NCBI GenBank assembly: GCA_038030265.1
Contig: CM075939.1
Coordinates: forward strand, 20,937,253 to 21,001,252
Length of the DNA stretch: 64,000 nucleotides
Source: Corythucha ciliata
Lineage: Eukaryota; Arthropoda; Insecta; Hemiptera; Tingidae
Direction of reading: 5' to 3'
The notes beneath the pieces are model-generated. The model was not told where the DNA came from. It searched no databases and saw only the letters and a program-made list of their open reading frames with translations. The number at the start of each line of letters is the position of its first letter. The first letter of the stretch is position 1. This document shows positions 10,785 to 21,240 of this stretch, in pieces. The position numbers were made by a program, and so were the translations under genes.

Positions 10785-11382
10785 CACTTTTTGAATGTCT
10801 CTCTCCGGGAAAACCCGAGCTTTTATACCTTGGGGCTTTTTCCCCCGTCAGTGGATCCTTTCTCCTTCCATCCCCCGTTGCCAGGGTTACCTTTACTTAA
10901 ACAGCTTCATGTCTCATTCGATTTATTATTATTATCTTTTTAATTTCTGCCTCTGAAGCCAAAACAAACAAAAAAAGAAAAAAAAAAGGAGCTGGGCCAC
11001 CACGCCACAGCCTTTTGGAGATTTCTGCGATTGGGCCCCGATAGGTTTAGGTCCGCGAGTGACCCCACGATACGCAGTTTCATCCATTTCTAAATTTTGG
11101 TCGTTTCATCTAAACATCGCCCAACTGAGAGATTTTTGGGGTCATTTTTTCCGACTATTTTGATTTGATCCGAGAGTATGAGTCCCGTGGAGACATGCTC
11201 AACTGACCAATGTACGCGGTTTCCTTCCAAAATCATTGAATGGCCACCACTGTCCCTTAAATTGGGTAAAAGTGTGCGTTTTTCATTTGCACTCGTATCA
11301 TCGACTACGTCGATCTGCATCCGGGAGAACTTCATGAGACTAGCAGACTAGCTTCTACTCTATTTATTCCTTAACGGAATGA
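10785..11382. other. No gene recognised; dispersed-repeat segment 11050-11335
   Basis: 10785-11050 has CT-rich and A-rich low-complexity sequence. 11090-11335 is related to 62770-62960: both contain AACTGAG.GATTTT, then GTATGAGTCCCG, then ATGCTCAA, in the same order and orientation. A minus-strand frame of 81 codons (11090-11335) has no recognisable domain and is probably not coding. Confidence 0.4.
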
Positions 11383-11591
11383 TTTATCGAAAATAAAATT
11401 CTGGAATGTCTGGATGAATCAGGTATTAATAGTAATTTTGTTCTCGGGCAAGGCTATGATGGGACCAGAAAGATGTCCGATAGATTCAAGAGTGCGCAGG
11501 CTGGCTAAAATGTGAAATTACCCCCTCCACTCACCCAAACGAGATTTCAATCTGATCCCCCCCTAGGACAAATTCCTACCCACGCCACTGT
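11383..11591 (+). pseudogene. hAT transposase remnant joined to a hAT right end
   Basis: From 11383 the frame reads ...ILECLDESGIN then LGQGYDGTRKMSDRFKSAQ and stops at TAA (11506-11508). The GQGYDG..xMSG.(F/Y)K..Q block is a hallmark of hAT transposases of the DUF4371/ZMYM-like group (family knowledge). After the stop comes a stretch closely matching the 3' end of the element at 32894-34507: TGTG(G)AATTACCCCCTCC, GATTTCAATCTGATCCCCCC, ending ACCCACGCCACTG at 11591. The matching left end and target duplication were not found, so this is an isolated 3' fragment. It shows what the parental autonomous element looked like upstream of its terminus. Confidence 0.75.
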
Positions 11592-12069
11592 TGCCCTCTC
11601 ATCCAGCCCAAACAATTGAAAATTTGCGGCGAATATTTTCAGTAATTTACAATTTTGTGGCTGTTTACCAACCTGAATCGCAGTTTCACTGCCCGATGAA
11701 ACCGGAAATTTTGTGCCTAATTATCCTTTAAAATTCAAATTTAAGTCATTCAAAATTTGTTATTTCTGCCTTTTATCCTCCGAAACTCACAATTTCGCGG
11801 CATGATTGTTCACCGAAACTTTCAATTTCATCCATGTAGCCCTGAAACTTCAATTTGGATTTTTGTGGCTGTTAAACCCCAAAACTCTAAATTTTATTTT
11901 AATGTTGCAATATTAGGGGTAGGTGAAAAGTGTTAAACCTTGTTTTATTTGTTATATGCTAAATTCAATTAAATATAGGAAGACATTTGTCCAATATGTA
12001 CACGATGTGTGGTCCACTATGTACACGATGGGACACCAAATATGCCACATTTGGTGTTTCCTACTTATG
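11592..12069. repeat. Short degraded array, GAAACTxxCAATTTCG units
   Basis: Between about 11610 and 11900 the theme CCGAAACTCACAATTTCGCGGC recurs about five times at 60-65 bp spacing, with variants TTCAATTTCATCC and AAATTTTATTTT. It resembles array family 2. From 11923 to 12060 a short TGTACACGATG direct repeat is present (11997-12007 and 12020-12030). Confidence 0.45.
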
Positions 12070-12420
12070 ACCGGTTTTCCCCCCAATTTCAACCGTAAAT
12101 TACGCTTTTTCTCTTTTTACACTTTTTCTAAGCATGACCGTTTTTTCTCAATTTTAGCCGCGTCTTTTCAACTTTTAGCAATGAAATTAGAACTTATCCA
12201 GAATTTCAGCTGGGGCTTGGCCGTTTTTTTTGTTGTTTTTTTTTTTTTTCAATTTTATCCATAAATTAGCGTATTTTTATTTATCCGCAAATTGACGTTT
12301 GACAATTCGGAACAGGTTTCACAATTATTATTTCCGCGTATCTGCGCTTCCCATAACTTTTAGCCGAGACTAAGGGGTTTTCTCGATTTTGGCCGCAAAG
12401 CGATTTAAATGAAACAAAGA
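12070..12420 (-). repeat. Family 1 array, minus orientation, weak
   Basis: Degenerate minus-strand units (TTTTTCTCAATTTTAGCCGCG) are recognisable but poorly preserved. Confidence 0.5.
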
Positions 12421-12959
12421 GGAGGATTATTCCTACCCCAGGGCAAAATTCTGTGGGAACGGAAAACGCAGCATTCAGAATAGAGCCCTTGTTCTACTGT
12501 TATCCGCCCAATTACGGCTGGATTATGTATTAACATTAAATTTCATACTCTGTGTAATATGTATTCATTCATCTACCCGTGGCCTGTGGGAATGATTCAA
12601 AATAGCAACACAAGCGAGATCTGTGAGATGTACATTTGAGCTCAAAAATACTTGAGCTCTTCTCACAGGTGTGTTGCACGTAGTATGGCTGTCAAGTGTC
12701 AACAGCCAACATACTACTAATAAGCAGTACCTATAATGAGGCTGGTTAGCGGGTGGTAAGAACCTGAATATTGTTTCCTTCAAAAACAGGTTATTATTGA
12801 GCGAAAAACTACAAAGAACACGATCAACTCAGCAATCACGAAACAAATTCCTATACGCAAGGGGCAATGCAAATAATATTATAGAACCCCGGCCAGGGCA
12901 CAGCTGGTCAGCAACAGCCGCGAAGTAGAGTTGATATCCATTATAGCGGCAAGTGTACG
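12421..12959. other. No gene recognised
   Basis: Unclassified sequence. A GGAACGGAAAACGCAGCATTC stretch near 12457 resembles the hairpin repeat family seen at 41907-42049. A 72-codon minus frame (12565-12783) has no domain. Confidence 0.3.
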
Positions 12960-13975
12960 ATTTTCTTCATTTCACCCTATCCGTGAATTAGCGCCTTTTC
13001 TCCATTTCAGCAGTGAATTAGCGTTTATCTCAATTTTATCCGTGAATTAAATATTTTAGACGCCAAATTCGCGTTTTAATCTATTTTACTCGTCGAGTAG
13101 CGTTTTTCTCCATTTTTATCAATTTTAGACTCTTGAATTATTACTTATTTTTCTCTATTTCAGTTACGAAGCTACCCCAAGAATCTGTGAGATGGCGTTC
13201 GATTTTATTAGCGATTTTAGCGAATTGGCTTTAAGGGGCAGACACAATTACGAATGCAATTTATTTTTGGTCCTAATGCACTTCATTTTGCGAGCTGAAT
13301 AAAACAAGATAAATTATCGGGTTTCTCCATTTTACTCGCGCATGAGCGCTTTTTCTCGATTTTATGAAGCGAATTTAGAGCTCATTATCGCAATGCTATC
13401 CGCGAAGCGTTTTTCTCAGCTAATTTTTCTCTCTACTTTTCCCCACAAATTAGTGTTGTTCTCAATTTCAGCCGCGAAATTGCTTTAAAAAATCCGCAAA
13501 TTGGCGTTTTTATCCCTCGAATTAGCCATTTCTTTAAAATTTATCTGCGGTTTAACGCGTTTCCTCAATTTTAGCCGGGAATGAACGCTTTAATATATCT
13601 TATGAATTAGCAATTTTTAGGCTTATATTATTTTCCGCAATTTTAAGCGCGAGTACGAGTTTTTCTCCATTTTGTCCGCGAGTTTAGCGTACTTAATTTT
13701 ACCCGACACTTAGCTCTATTTTCCTATTTTAGCCGCGAAGTTGACTTCAGAGTCCGAGAATTGGCGTTTTCTCATTATCAGCCCCGAATGAGGGCTTTTA
13801 CAATCTTTATTCTTTACCCAAGAATTAGCGCTTTTTCTTAATTCCATTGGTGAATTGGCAATTTTTTCTTCATTTTTAACCGTTCATTGTGCGATTTCCC
13901 TCAATTTTTGACTCGAACTAGGCTTTATCCCAATTTCAGCTGCTAAAATGTGGGAGAAATTCTATTTTCTTATTT
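12960..13975 (-). repeat. Family 1 array, minus orientation
   Basis: Over 25 degenerate units read TTTTCTCAATTTTAGCC followed by GCGAATTAGCG on the plus strand, i.e. family 1 on the minus strand. Unit length is about 28-33 bp. The edges are diffuse and no terminal inverted repeat or target duplication could be assigned. Confidence 0.85.
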
Positions 13976-15417
13976 TTTAAACTGGCGATTCAACGACCGA
14001 GAACCCCAGAGTTTTTCGCCTTGTATCTTTAAAAAAAAAATTAAAAATTCAGATTAACCAGTCCAACCGATTTATTATTTTGTATTTATTATTCGTTCTT
14101 TTACTTTAACCATAAGGTGAATGCTCAAACTCAAATGCGCGGAAGGCAAACCTGAAACGTCGGGTTTTCTCTGTACGTTTTTATTTCTCCTCCCTCCAAC
14201 CGCCTCCCTAGCATACAGGTATTTCTGTTTGACGGAGTGGGAAGTGGTAGAAGAACGAACTTGCCAGTTTTGTTAGAAGGGTGGGAAAACCCGCCAAAGG
14301 CTAAACAACGCGCCCGTTTTAGTATTCCACTATCCTATCCATCAGTTTGGTTCTTGAACTCCGAGTGTACAGTTCGTGAATTTCGTGATTAATATTTTTG
14401 TTTATGCTTTAGTTGTTTTTTAAAATTTGTGTTGACACTGTTCATAACAAAATTTAAAAAAACGTTCGAATGTGTTCAACTGACGACAATCTTGCATCTC
14501 CCTGGAGGCACTCGTGGACTTGTCCTCGCGAGTTAAAACCGTTCGCGGGTCCACTCTCGTCAACTGGGAGCCTCGATAAAGAGGGAATGGTTTTCCCGTG
14601 AGTTTCGTCTCGTAGACAAATTATATTCACCTCGATAATAAGAGCAAAATTATGTTGGAATTTTTTGTTTTTTCAAGTTAAGCTTGAGTTCTTGCGTGAC
14701 TCGTACACAGTAAATTTATTGGGAATCTTCATTAAGTTTTCAAAATTACATTTGTTGTCTTCAAGGATCGAACGTTGTTACCAAAAAACCCCTAGAGAGT
14801 TTAAGAAAAGGGCTGAATGGTATGACAAATGTAAAAACGGTCACTTCAAGTATTCATATTACCTTTTCGCCCGGTTTAAATTTATTCCGATCAATATTTT
14901 ACCTCGTGTCTGAACCACTACTTTGGGAATGGGAACAGTTCAGCAGTTAAAATTGATAACCTAGTAACCGAAGAAATATACCGTCACCCGTTGAACGTAA
15001 CCAAAACTCTACCACCTGCCGCGCGTCCATCATGATTTTCCTTTTTTCTTTACTGCAGTTGAAAGCACGAGTTTTAGAGTTGTGCATGAACCATTTTTTA
15101 TAATCGCCATCTTATTCTTTTTCCCGGAAAAAGTTACCGTAATCGTTCAAGTTGGGGACTATCATAATTATGCTGATAATTCCCTCTGAGAGAGAAAGAA
15201 CATGATACGCCCACAAAAAAAAAACATGAATATTATTATCAAATCACCACCACGCTTGGACATATGTTAATGCTTAAACGGGCAGCGTCGACCCGGCTCT
15301 AAACTCTAAATAGATGCCAAGGGTCAAATCTATAAGGGCCGTAGTCAGCGGATGTCCGATTACTTGTTGCTAAGCGGGATCATTTCTCTTTTAAATGCTT
15401 TGCTCACAGTTGCCTGG
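13976..15417. other. No gene recognised
   Basis: Short open frames only (longest 82 codons at 14665-14913, no recognised domain). The sequence from 14330 to 14640 is moderately GC-rich and could be regulatory or the edge of an element; nothing in it can be named. Confidence 0.3.
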
Positions 15418-15552
15418 GGCCTTATTCTCTAACGAGATTGAAACATTGCTTTGGTAGAAACATTAAAATATCATTGATGAAATTAGGGAAATTGAACGGA
15501 AACATATGATTTTTGGAAAAAGCAATGTTGAACAAAGTTAGTGAATAAGGCC
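15418..15552. mobile_element. Short MITE with GGCCTTATTC ends
   Basis: A 135 bp unit starts GGCCTTATTCTCTAAC and ends GTTAGTGAATAAGGCC; further inside, ACATTGCTTT pairs with AAAGCAATGT. The flanks are CCTGG on both sides (15413-15417 and 15553-15557), a possible 5-bp target duplication. If the outer G/C bases are counted as part of the terminus, the duplication would be shorter. No superfamily is assigned. Confidence 0.7.
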
Positions 15553-17540
15553 CCTGGAAACCAGTTTTCTGTGAATTTCATTTTTATATGTGATAATACA
15601 CCATTGGTCTTGTTGTCATGATGACAAACATGATCATGTTTCGGGGTCTGTTTAATAAGAGTTAAGTGTCCGTTTGGATTTTTAAATATTCCTAATATTA
15701 TATTTTTGTATTTATGGCCATTTTTCTTAATGGCACCGTAATTCTAAGAAGTTAATTTAACCAAGGGTTTGCCTTAATAATTAATAGTCATGAGCCCTCG
15801 GCACTATTTTATTCTAACCAAAACGGTTGAGGGGTAAATCACTACAACTTACCAGTTAGTTTCGTTGCATCGTCTTCGATCGTCGCTTTTTTTTTTTAGA
15901 AAGAGTTAAGGGACAGTCGACGAGGGAGGCGTAAAAATATAAAAAAAATAGCGTAAAATAGGCGTTTGTATTTCCCATTTTTCTCCAATTATACCTAATT
16001 TCAGCGTTTTTGGTTCCAAAGTGGAAAGCAAAAACTAAGGCCTTCAATCCCCACAGACATTTCGTGCCTTTATTGTCAAAAAATCGTCAAATCTTAACAA
16101 TTTACCCAAGCGCTTTGTAATTCAGGGTAACAGTTCAGTTTCAATTCAACTGTGACCTTTAATCGCTACTTGAATTTGTCGAACAAGTAGATATAAAAGA
16201 GTGAGGAATATGGGAGCCAATTTTTAAACAACTTGAATTGCACTTGATTATTTTAGCTTTTAAAATATACGGGGGAAGAGGTGAGAATAATAAAATCTGG
16301 GTTTGCGCTACAAATACATACTGGAAGATTTGAATATTCGCGTACAAATAAAATACACTTTTTCTGACAGCCAACTGCAGGAGCGATATTTTTAAACTTT
16401 TCAACGGTTTAAATTAATCTATTCAATAAGTCCCTCCCTAACTTCCGACTAAATCACGTCCGTATAATGAAAACACAGCCTTTAGGGGAGCTCCTTACCT
16501 TCCTCCTCCTCCTTGCTCCTTGCGGTCAATTAGTTATACTTGTACCTCCCATATTTGGCTCAAGACGACTTTGAGAAATACTGTATTCTAAAATCCTTGG
16601 TTTGTCGTGGAGCGGTATACCTTCTAGGGAGCAGGTGAAGCACCGCTCAACTTCTTGTTTTTTTGTTTGTTTTTTTCTGAGAGTATACGGAATCAATATT
16701 AGTTTACTGCATAATCAACTTCAATTTCATCTCACCTTTATCGGTGAATAAATATTTACACAATTTTACTATACTAAACATTTACTTATCAGAAAGAATT
16801 CGTAGCTATGAAAACAGTAGATTTGTACCTATCGTACGAACACATTTTATAAACACAATTTTATAAAGTTTGCTACAGAAGCAGTAATATTGTAATTTTC
16901 GCAAGACTAAATTCGATACCGTGGAATGTCCCCATTCCCCGCGTGATTTTTGACAAGCACCAATGCAGTACGTCTCCGGTTATTTTGTCAACGTGCACCC
17001 GTTTCGTTCTTTCAACGTAACATGATACTTAAATTATTTTACGTGGTGTAAAAAGTAAGAGGAGATTCCCTGCAATACCTATGACGCTTATCGCGTCGGC
17101 AAATCACGCAAACCGCTATGAGCTATGTGGAGGAGAATCGGTGTTTTGGGCCCGTCTCTCTCATATCTTTCATGATATATGACGGAGGGAAATACCAATA
17201 CATATTTCCTTCCTTTGTTTATTTTCAGCTCCACTTGGATAATTGATTGTAAAGCCCCCCTTCCCCCTTACAAAGTTTCTCGTACAATAAGAAGTCTATA
17301 AGAATGTACACCAGAGATCATTTACTAGAGCCTAATGAAAGAAAAAGCTCACCCGAAATGCTATAATTTGTGTAGACTGAATTGATTGATATTGACAAAA
17401 TGGGTGCGGGAGTTGACCCGAGAAGACCTCAAACGACAAATCCAAGCCGAGGTTTCACAACTCCAGATTGGGCCAGCTAGGTCCGTCTGCGTAAGGGCGT
17501 AAACTTCATGTTTTTGTGGTTCCATTATCGATATTCGATT
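15553..17540. other. No gene recognised
   Basis: Long AT-rich intergenic or intronic sequence with no domain-bearing frame, tRNA or array seen. T runs occur near 15889-15897 and 16658-16677. Confidence 0.35.
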
Positions 17541-17544
17541 TTTC

Positions 17545-18195
17545 CTCACAGCCAACCAATTTCAAAAATTCGGCTATTCAAATAGAAAATTCAGTTTTTC
17601 GACTCTAATAAACCAATTTCTCATGTTTGGCTCTTTAAAAAAACACAGTTACCCAATTTTCCGGCTGTGGTTCCAACGGAGCCAGTTTCACGCGTTTTCG
17701 CATATTTCGAAAATCCAATTACATATTCCATTACTCTTCGAATTTGGCTATTTAAAATTCCCTTTTCGCGGATTTTCTCTCTTTGCAATTGACTTGTATT
17801 TTATTTTTCTCCTTCAAAATCATTTTTATTTCATGGGTTTGGCCTTTCAGAACACCAATTCACGGTTCCGTGTGTTTTAATAGTGAGTTTTAGCACTCTC
17901 CCGTTAAATCCTCCTGAAACTTTATTTTCAAATTTCAACCAATCAGATGTTTCGTAACCTACTGCAACTAGTGATTTATCGTTTCCATTTGTGTTAGCGG
18001 GTGTGTTGCTAAAAGTCTCTAAAACCTCCGATTGACAGATTTCGCTAATTCTAAAAATAATTTCGTGGGTTTGGCCAGTAAATGGAACAAATTCCTTGGG
18101 TCTGAGGCTTTCAAGAACCAAATTTATCAAATTTGGGTTCCTCAATAAGCTGAATTTCGTGAATTTGGTTCGTTCAAAAACCAATTTTCGGGTAT
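17545..18195 (+). repeat. Family 4 array (CCAATTTCxCGxGTTTGG units)
   Basis: Units of roughly 45-60 bp alternate a CCAATTT(A/C)C segment, a GGGTTTGGC(T/C) segment and a CTTTCAAAAA-like segment. Examples: CCAATTTTCCGGCTGTGG, CCAATTCACGGTTCCGTG, AATTTCGTGAATTTGG. This differs in sequence from family 1 but shares the AATTTCGCG-like core. The 85- and 117-codon frames here derive from the repeat. Confidence 0.65.
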
Positions 18196-18259
18196 GATTA
18201 TTATTATGATTACATTTTAAGCCATTGTTTATTTTTAGGTTTTTACCTTGTATTTTCTT

Positions 18260-18705
18260 TTTCTCCCCACCGTGAATAAGCGCTTTTTCTCAATTTTGGC
18301 CATGAAGTTGCTTATAGAAATCGCCAATTGGCGTTTCTTCCTTTTTCTTTAGCCCACCGAATGATCTCTTTTTCTCCATTCTATGTATAGGCGTGATTCA
18401 GCGTTTTTTATTAATTTTAGCCGAGGACTTGAACAGCACATTAGCGGGTTTACTTCATTTTAACCTTTAAATGTACTCCATAACCGCGAATGATCGAAGT
18501 TTTCTCAATTTTGTTCTGATAAAAATTGCTCGGACAAACCTCGTGTTAGTGCATTTTCTTAAGTTTAGCTACGAATGAGCGTTTTTATTTGCAATTTTGG
18601 CCACAAAAATGTTACCGCTTTTTCCACAATTTTAGCCGCGTAATAGCTCCAAGAACAGCACATTAGCGCTTCGTCTCAATTCTGGACTACTAAGCACCCA
18701 CAGAA
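18260..18705 (-). repeat. Family 1 array, minus orientation
   Basis: About a dozen degenerate units of the type AGCGCTTTTTCTCAATTTTGGCC on the plus strand. It directly follows the family 4 array at 17545-18195. Confidence 0.75.
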
Positions 18706-19549
18706 ACAGGGGTGTCGTGAAAAATCGTCTATAACGGCGTCCTCTCCGAATTGAAACACAAGTTTATGGAGGGGACGCTGCTCCACACTTGTGTAGTGTG
18801 TTGAATGGAAATCGCTATAAAACTTTAAGGATCAACTTGGCGTGGCAAAAAAAGTCATTTTCGACGCTGACGACCACTTATAGAGGCGTTTTAGACAAGA
18901 CTGTATAGGAGACCGGGGAGGTCGGCCACTTACAAGGTCTCGGCGGGTATGACAGAAATTACCATAATTCCGATTTAAATCCGAATCGTGAGTTGCATCG
19001 AATTCAGCCACAGGAACTGCTGAGCACCTAAAACACCCTATACATGATATTCCCTGAGTCAGAAATGAAAATCGCTAAAAAGATCGAAATAGCTGTCCAG
19101 CAAGATACCGGGCCTTCACGTTCCAAGGGCAACATTCAGGAGTATGGAGCCAAAAAATCCACATTTTTTCACCTAAGCAGGCTTTTCGGGAGCTCTCTCT
19201 ATTCAAGCCAGGGATAGCCCCCCCCCCCCACACACTGGTACCTTGGTTATTGGTACTATAACCAAGAACCATATATGTAGAAGAGGATCAAGGTGATTCG
19301 AGAACAAACTCTATCGATTACTGTGGTTGGCTTTATTGTTGAGAAAACCCCTCGAAATCGGGTTCTGCGGGATTCAAATCCACGAAATTTGGGTGCTTAA
19401 AGGACTAACCCCGCGAAAATGATTTTTTAAAGTGCCAAATAGGATGAAACTTGGATTAAGAGGGGCTATAGAGCATTTTAGGGCATACTCTACTGGTTTC
19501 TACTGCGCCTTTCGGTCACAAATGATTCCAGGAAAATTAGCCTTTCATG
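18706..19549. other. Unclassified; a transposon-like terminus near 19036-19044
   Basis: At 19028-19044 the sequence CCTAAAACACCCTATACATG resembles the AAACACCCTGTA right terminus of mariner-like elements in this window (compare 3525-3536). The left end was not found. A C run of nine lies at 19219-19227. Around 19310-19420 a few family 4-like units occur (CCACGAAATTTGGGTG). Confidence 0.35.
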
Positions 19550-19876
19550 AATAATAGGAACTGCTATCGACTTAAGGGATAATTATGTAGGCGACGTTTC
19601 GACGGTTGGTTCTCCGTCCTCTTCTGGCCTTCAATGACTGTATTCTTTTTCTTAAAAGATCAAAACATGATAAAATTCCGGTGTATGGACAACGCACAGT
19701 TCCACCTATGTCATTCCATGTACAGGAACTCGTTGGAAAACTTGTATATAGTGGTAACTGTATGGTCACACCTTTGTCTCAATAACACTCAATGAAACTA
19801 CTCAATAAAACTCCTCAAATAAACTCCTAATTTTGTATTTTTATTAGCCCTTAAGTCGATAGCAGTTCCTATTATT
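19550..19876. mobile_element. Inverted-repeat unit with 29-bp perfect ends
   Basis: A perfect 29-bp inverted repeat bounds 327 bp: AATAATAGGAACTGCTATCG... at 19550-19578 and its complement at 19848-19876. The interior contains GGCGACGTTTCGACGGTTGG then CCGTCCTCTTCTGGCC, a motif style often found in tails of Penelope-like retroelements (general knowledge, not tested). A 65-codon minus frame (19572-19769) ends in GRRTNRRNVAYIIIP. No transposase is present. Target duplication is unclear. Confidence 0.6.
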
Positions 19877-20355
19877 AATTAAAACAAATCGAAGGGCGTT
19901 AAATTCTATTGTACTTTAGCCTTTCATGGTTTTCGAAGCCAAAAAGAAACTGTTAACCATTCAAAACACAATTTTTCAAGATGGGTAGTTTTAATCACCC
20001 CACCCCCTCTCAATAATTTGTTGAATTTGAACCACTCAAAACCAATTTGGCGCTGCAAACCTCATTCAAATGCAATTTCTTGGCTTTTGCTGCTTCAATC
20101 CCGAAAAATTTGTATGGGCCTGGCTTTTTTTAAAAACGAAATTAAAATTATGAAATTTGGCTTCGATTATTGGCTCTTCCCCTCCAAATTTCTGGGCTTC
20201 ATACTCCATTTTATAGTCGATTTGCTTTATAACTCGAGGCTTTATCTAATAAAACTGCGCCTTTCGGTCACAAATTACTCCAGGAAAATGAGAGAAACAA
20301 TGGACCTGGGTGGGATTCGGCTTAGCTTATCCCTCGGAGTACGACTCCCAAAGGC
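19877..20355. repeat. Family 4-like fragments and a 36-bp direct repeat
   Basis: Between 20030 and 20220 the theme ACCACTCAAAACCAATTTGG, AATTTG.ATGGGCCTGGC recurs, related to family 4. A segment ACTGCGCCTTTCGGTCACAA plus about 16 bases occurs at 19502-19537 and at 20255-20290 in the same orientation, with two differences. The 164-codon frame (20018-20512) crosses this repeat and the tRNA and is therefore not credible as a gene. Confidence 0.5.
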
Positions 20356-20428
20356 GTCTCCGTGGCGCAATTGGCAGCGTGCTGGACTGGTAATCCAGAG
20401 GTTGCGGGTTCAACTCCCGCCGGGGAGC
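20356..20428 (+). tRNA. tRNA-like gene, predicted anticodon GGT (Thr)
   Basis: The 73 nt fold into a cloverleaf. The acceptor GTCTCCG pairs with CGGGGAG (first pair G-G mismatched, one G-U). The D stem is GCGC/GCGT with loop AATTGGCA, the anticodon stem CTGGA/TCCAG, the loop CTGGTAA, the variable loop AGGTT, and the T stem GCGGG/CCCGC with loop TTCAACT. Box A (TGGCGCAATTGG) and box B (GGTTCAACTCC) are intact, and a T6 pol III terminator starts at 20431. Loop position 34-36 reads GGT, which would decode ACC/ACU. Animals normally use AGT (inosine) for these Thr codons, so this is either a rare isoacceptor, a tRNA with a shifted anticodon, or a tRNA pseudogene/SINE head. The mismatch at 1-72 and discriminator C favour caution. 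Confidence 0.75.
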
Positions 20429-20624
20429 CATTTTTTCTCGGAACTCGAATCGTGTTGGGCTATGCCCTTCCATCGTCGTTCGGATAACATCAGTTTGATT
20501 AATTATTTTTAACTCATTCTGCTGCTATTCAACTGAGACAGATGGAGAGTAACTGTACCCTATAAAAGCGCTGCACCTGTGTGCTTGCTGGGGGCGCGTG
20601 CCCCTTTGCACCCTACGGAGGAAT

Positions 20625-21240
20625 AAATCACGGGTTTGGCTAATTAAAAACTAGTTTCGCGGGATTGATTGGCCCAAAAATCAATTTTGTGCGTTTCGCG
20701 GCTACATAAAGCATAACTTCGTTGTGTTAGTCAATTTAAAAAACAATTTCGCTGTGTTATGTCATTTAACTTCCTTAAGCCTCAGGTAGGTGGAAAAAAT
20801 TGGTTTTCAGCATGCCCTCGGTCTGTCGTTCTTAAATAGGAATTTTAAAGGTCTGATTTCTTGTAAAAACACGATTTCGCAGAGTTGGCACTTTCAAAAA
20901 AATTTAGAGGGATCTGCGGGAAACATTTAGCTTTTAAAAAATGTGAGTTTTCTGCAGCGTCAACAATCTAATTTTGCGTTACTGACCCATTCTGCGACGG
21001 TAGCTTCTGTGGATAACTCCCTAAAAAAAAAAAAAAATCAAAATTTCGCGGCGCTGGTTCACTTAAAAAATCAATTGCACGGGATTCATTGCATCCCGCG
21101 AAACAAAGTTTCGCGAGTTTCAACCATCAAAGCAATTTTGTATGGCATGCCTCACATACAATGAAATAAGCAATTTCACTAGTCTGGCTCGTTGAAAAAA
21201 CCGATTTCGCTCTTTCAAATTTTCAACCGCAAATTTCTCA
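20625..21240 (+). repeat. Family 4 array
   Basis: Units of about 35-60 bp carry AATTTCGC(G/T)G, GGTTTGGCT or GTT(A/G)GTC, and CA(A/T)TTAAAAAA segments, for example CAATTTCGCTGTGTTA and AACGATTTCGCAGAGTTGGC-like stretches. Preservation is poor but the spacing is regular to the eye. Confidence 0.6.

Noticed and set aside
20018..20512. 164-codon plus-strand frame
   Set aside because: It runs through family 4 repeats and straight across the tRNA gene.
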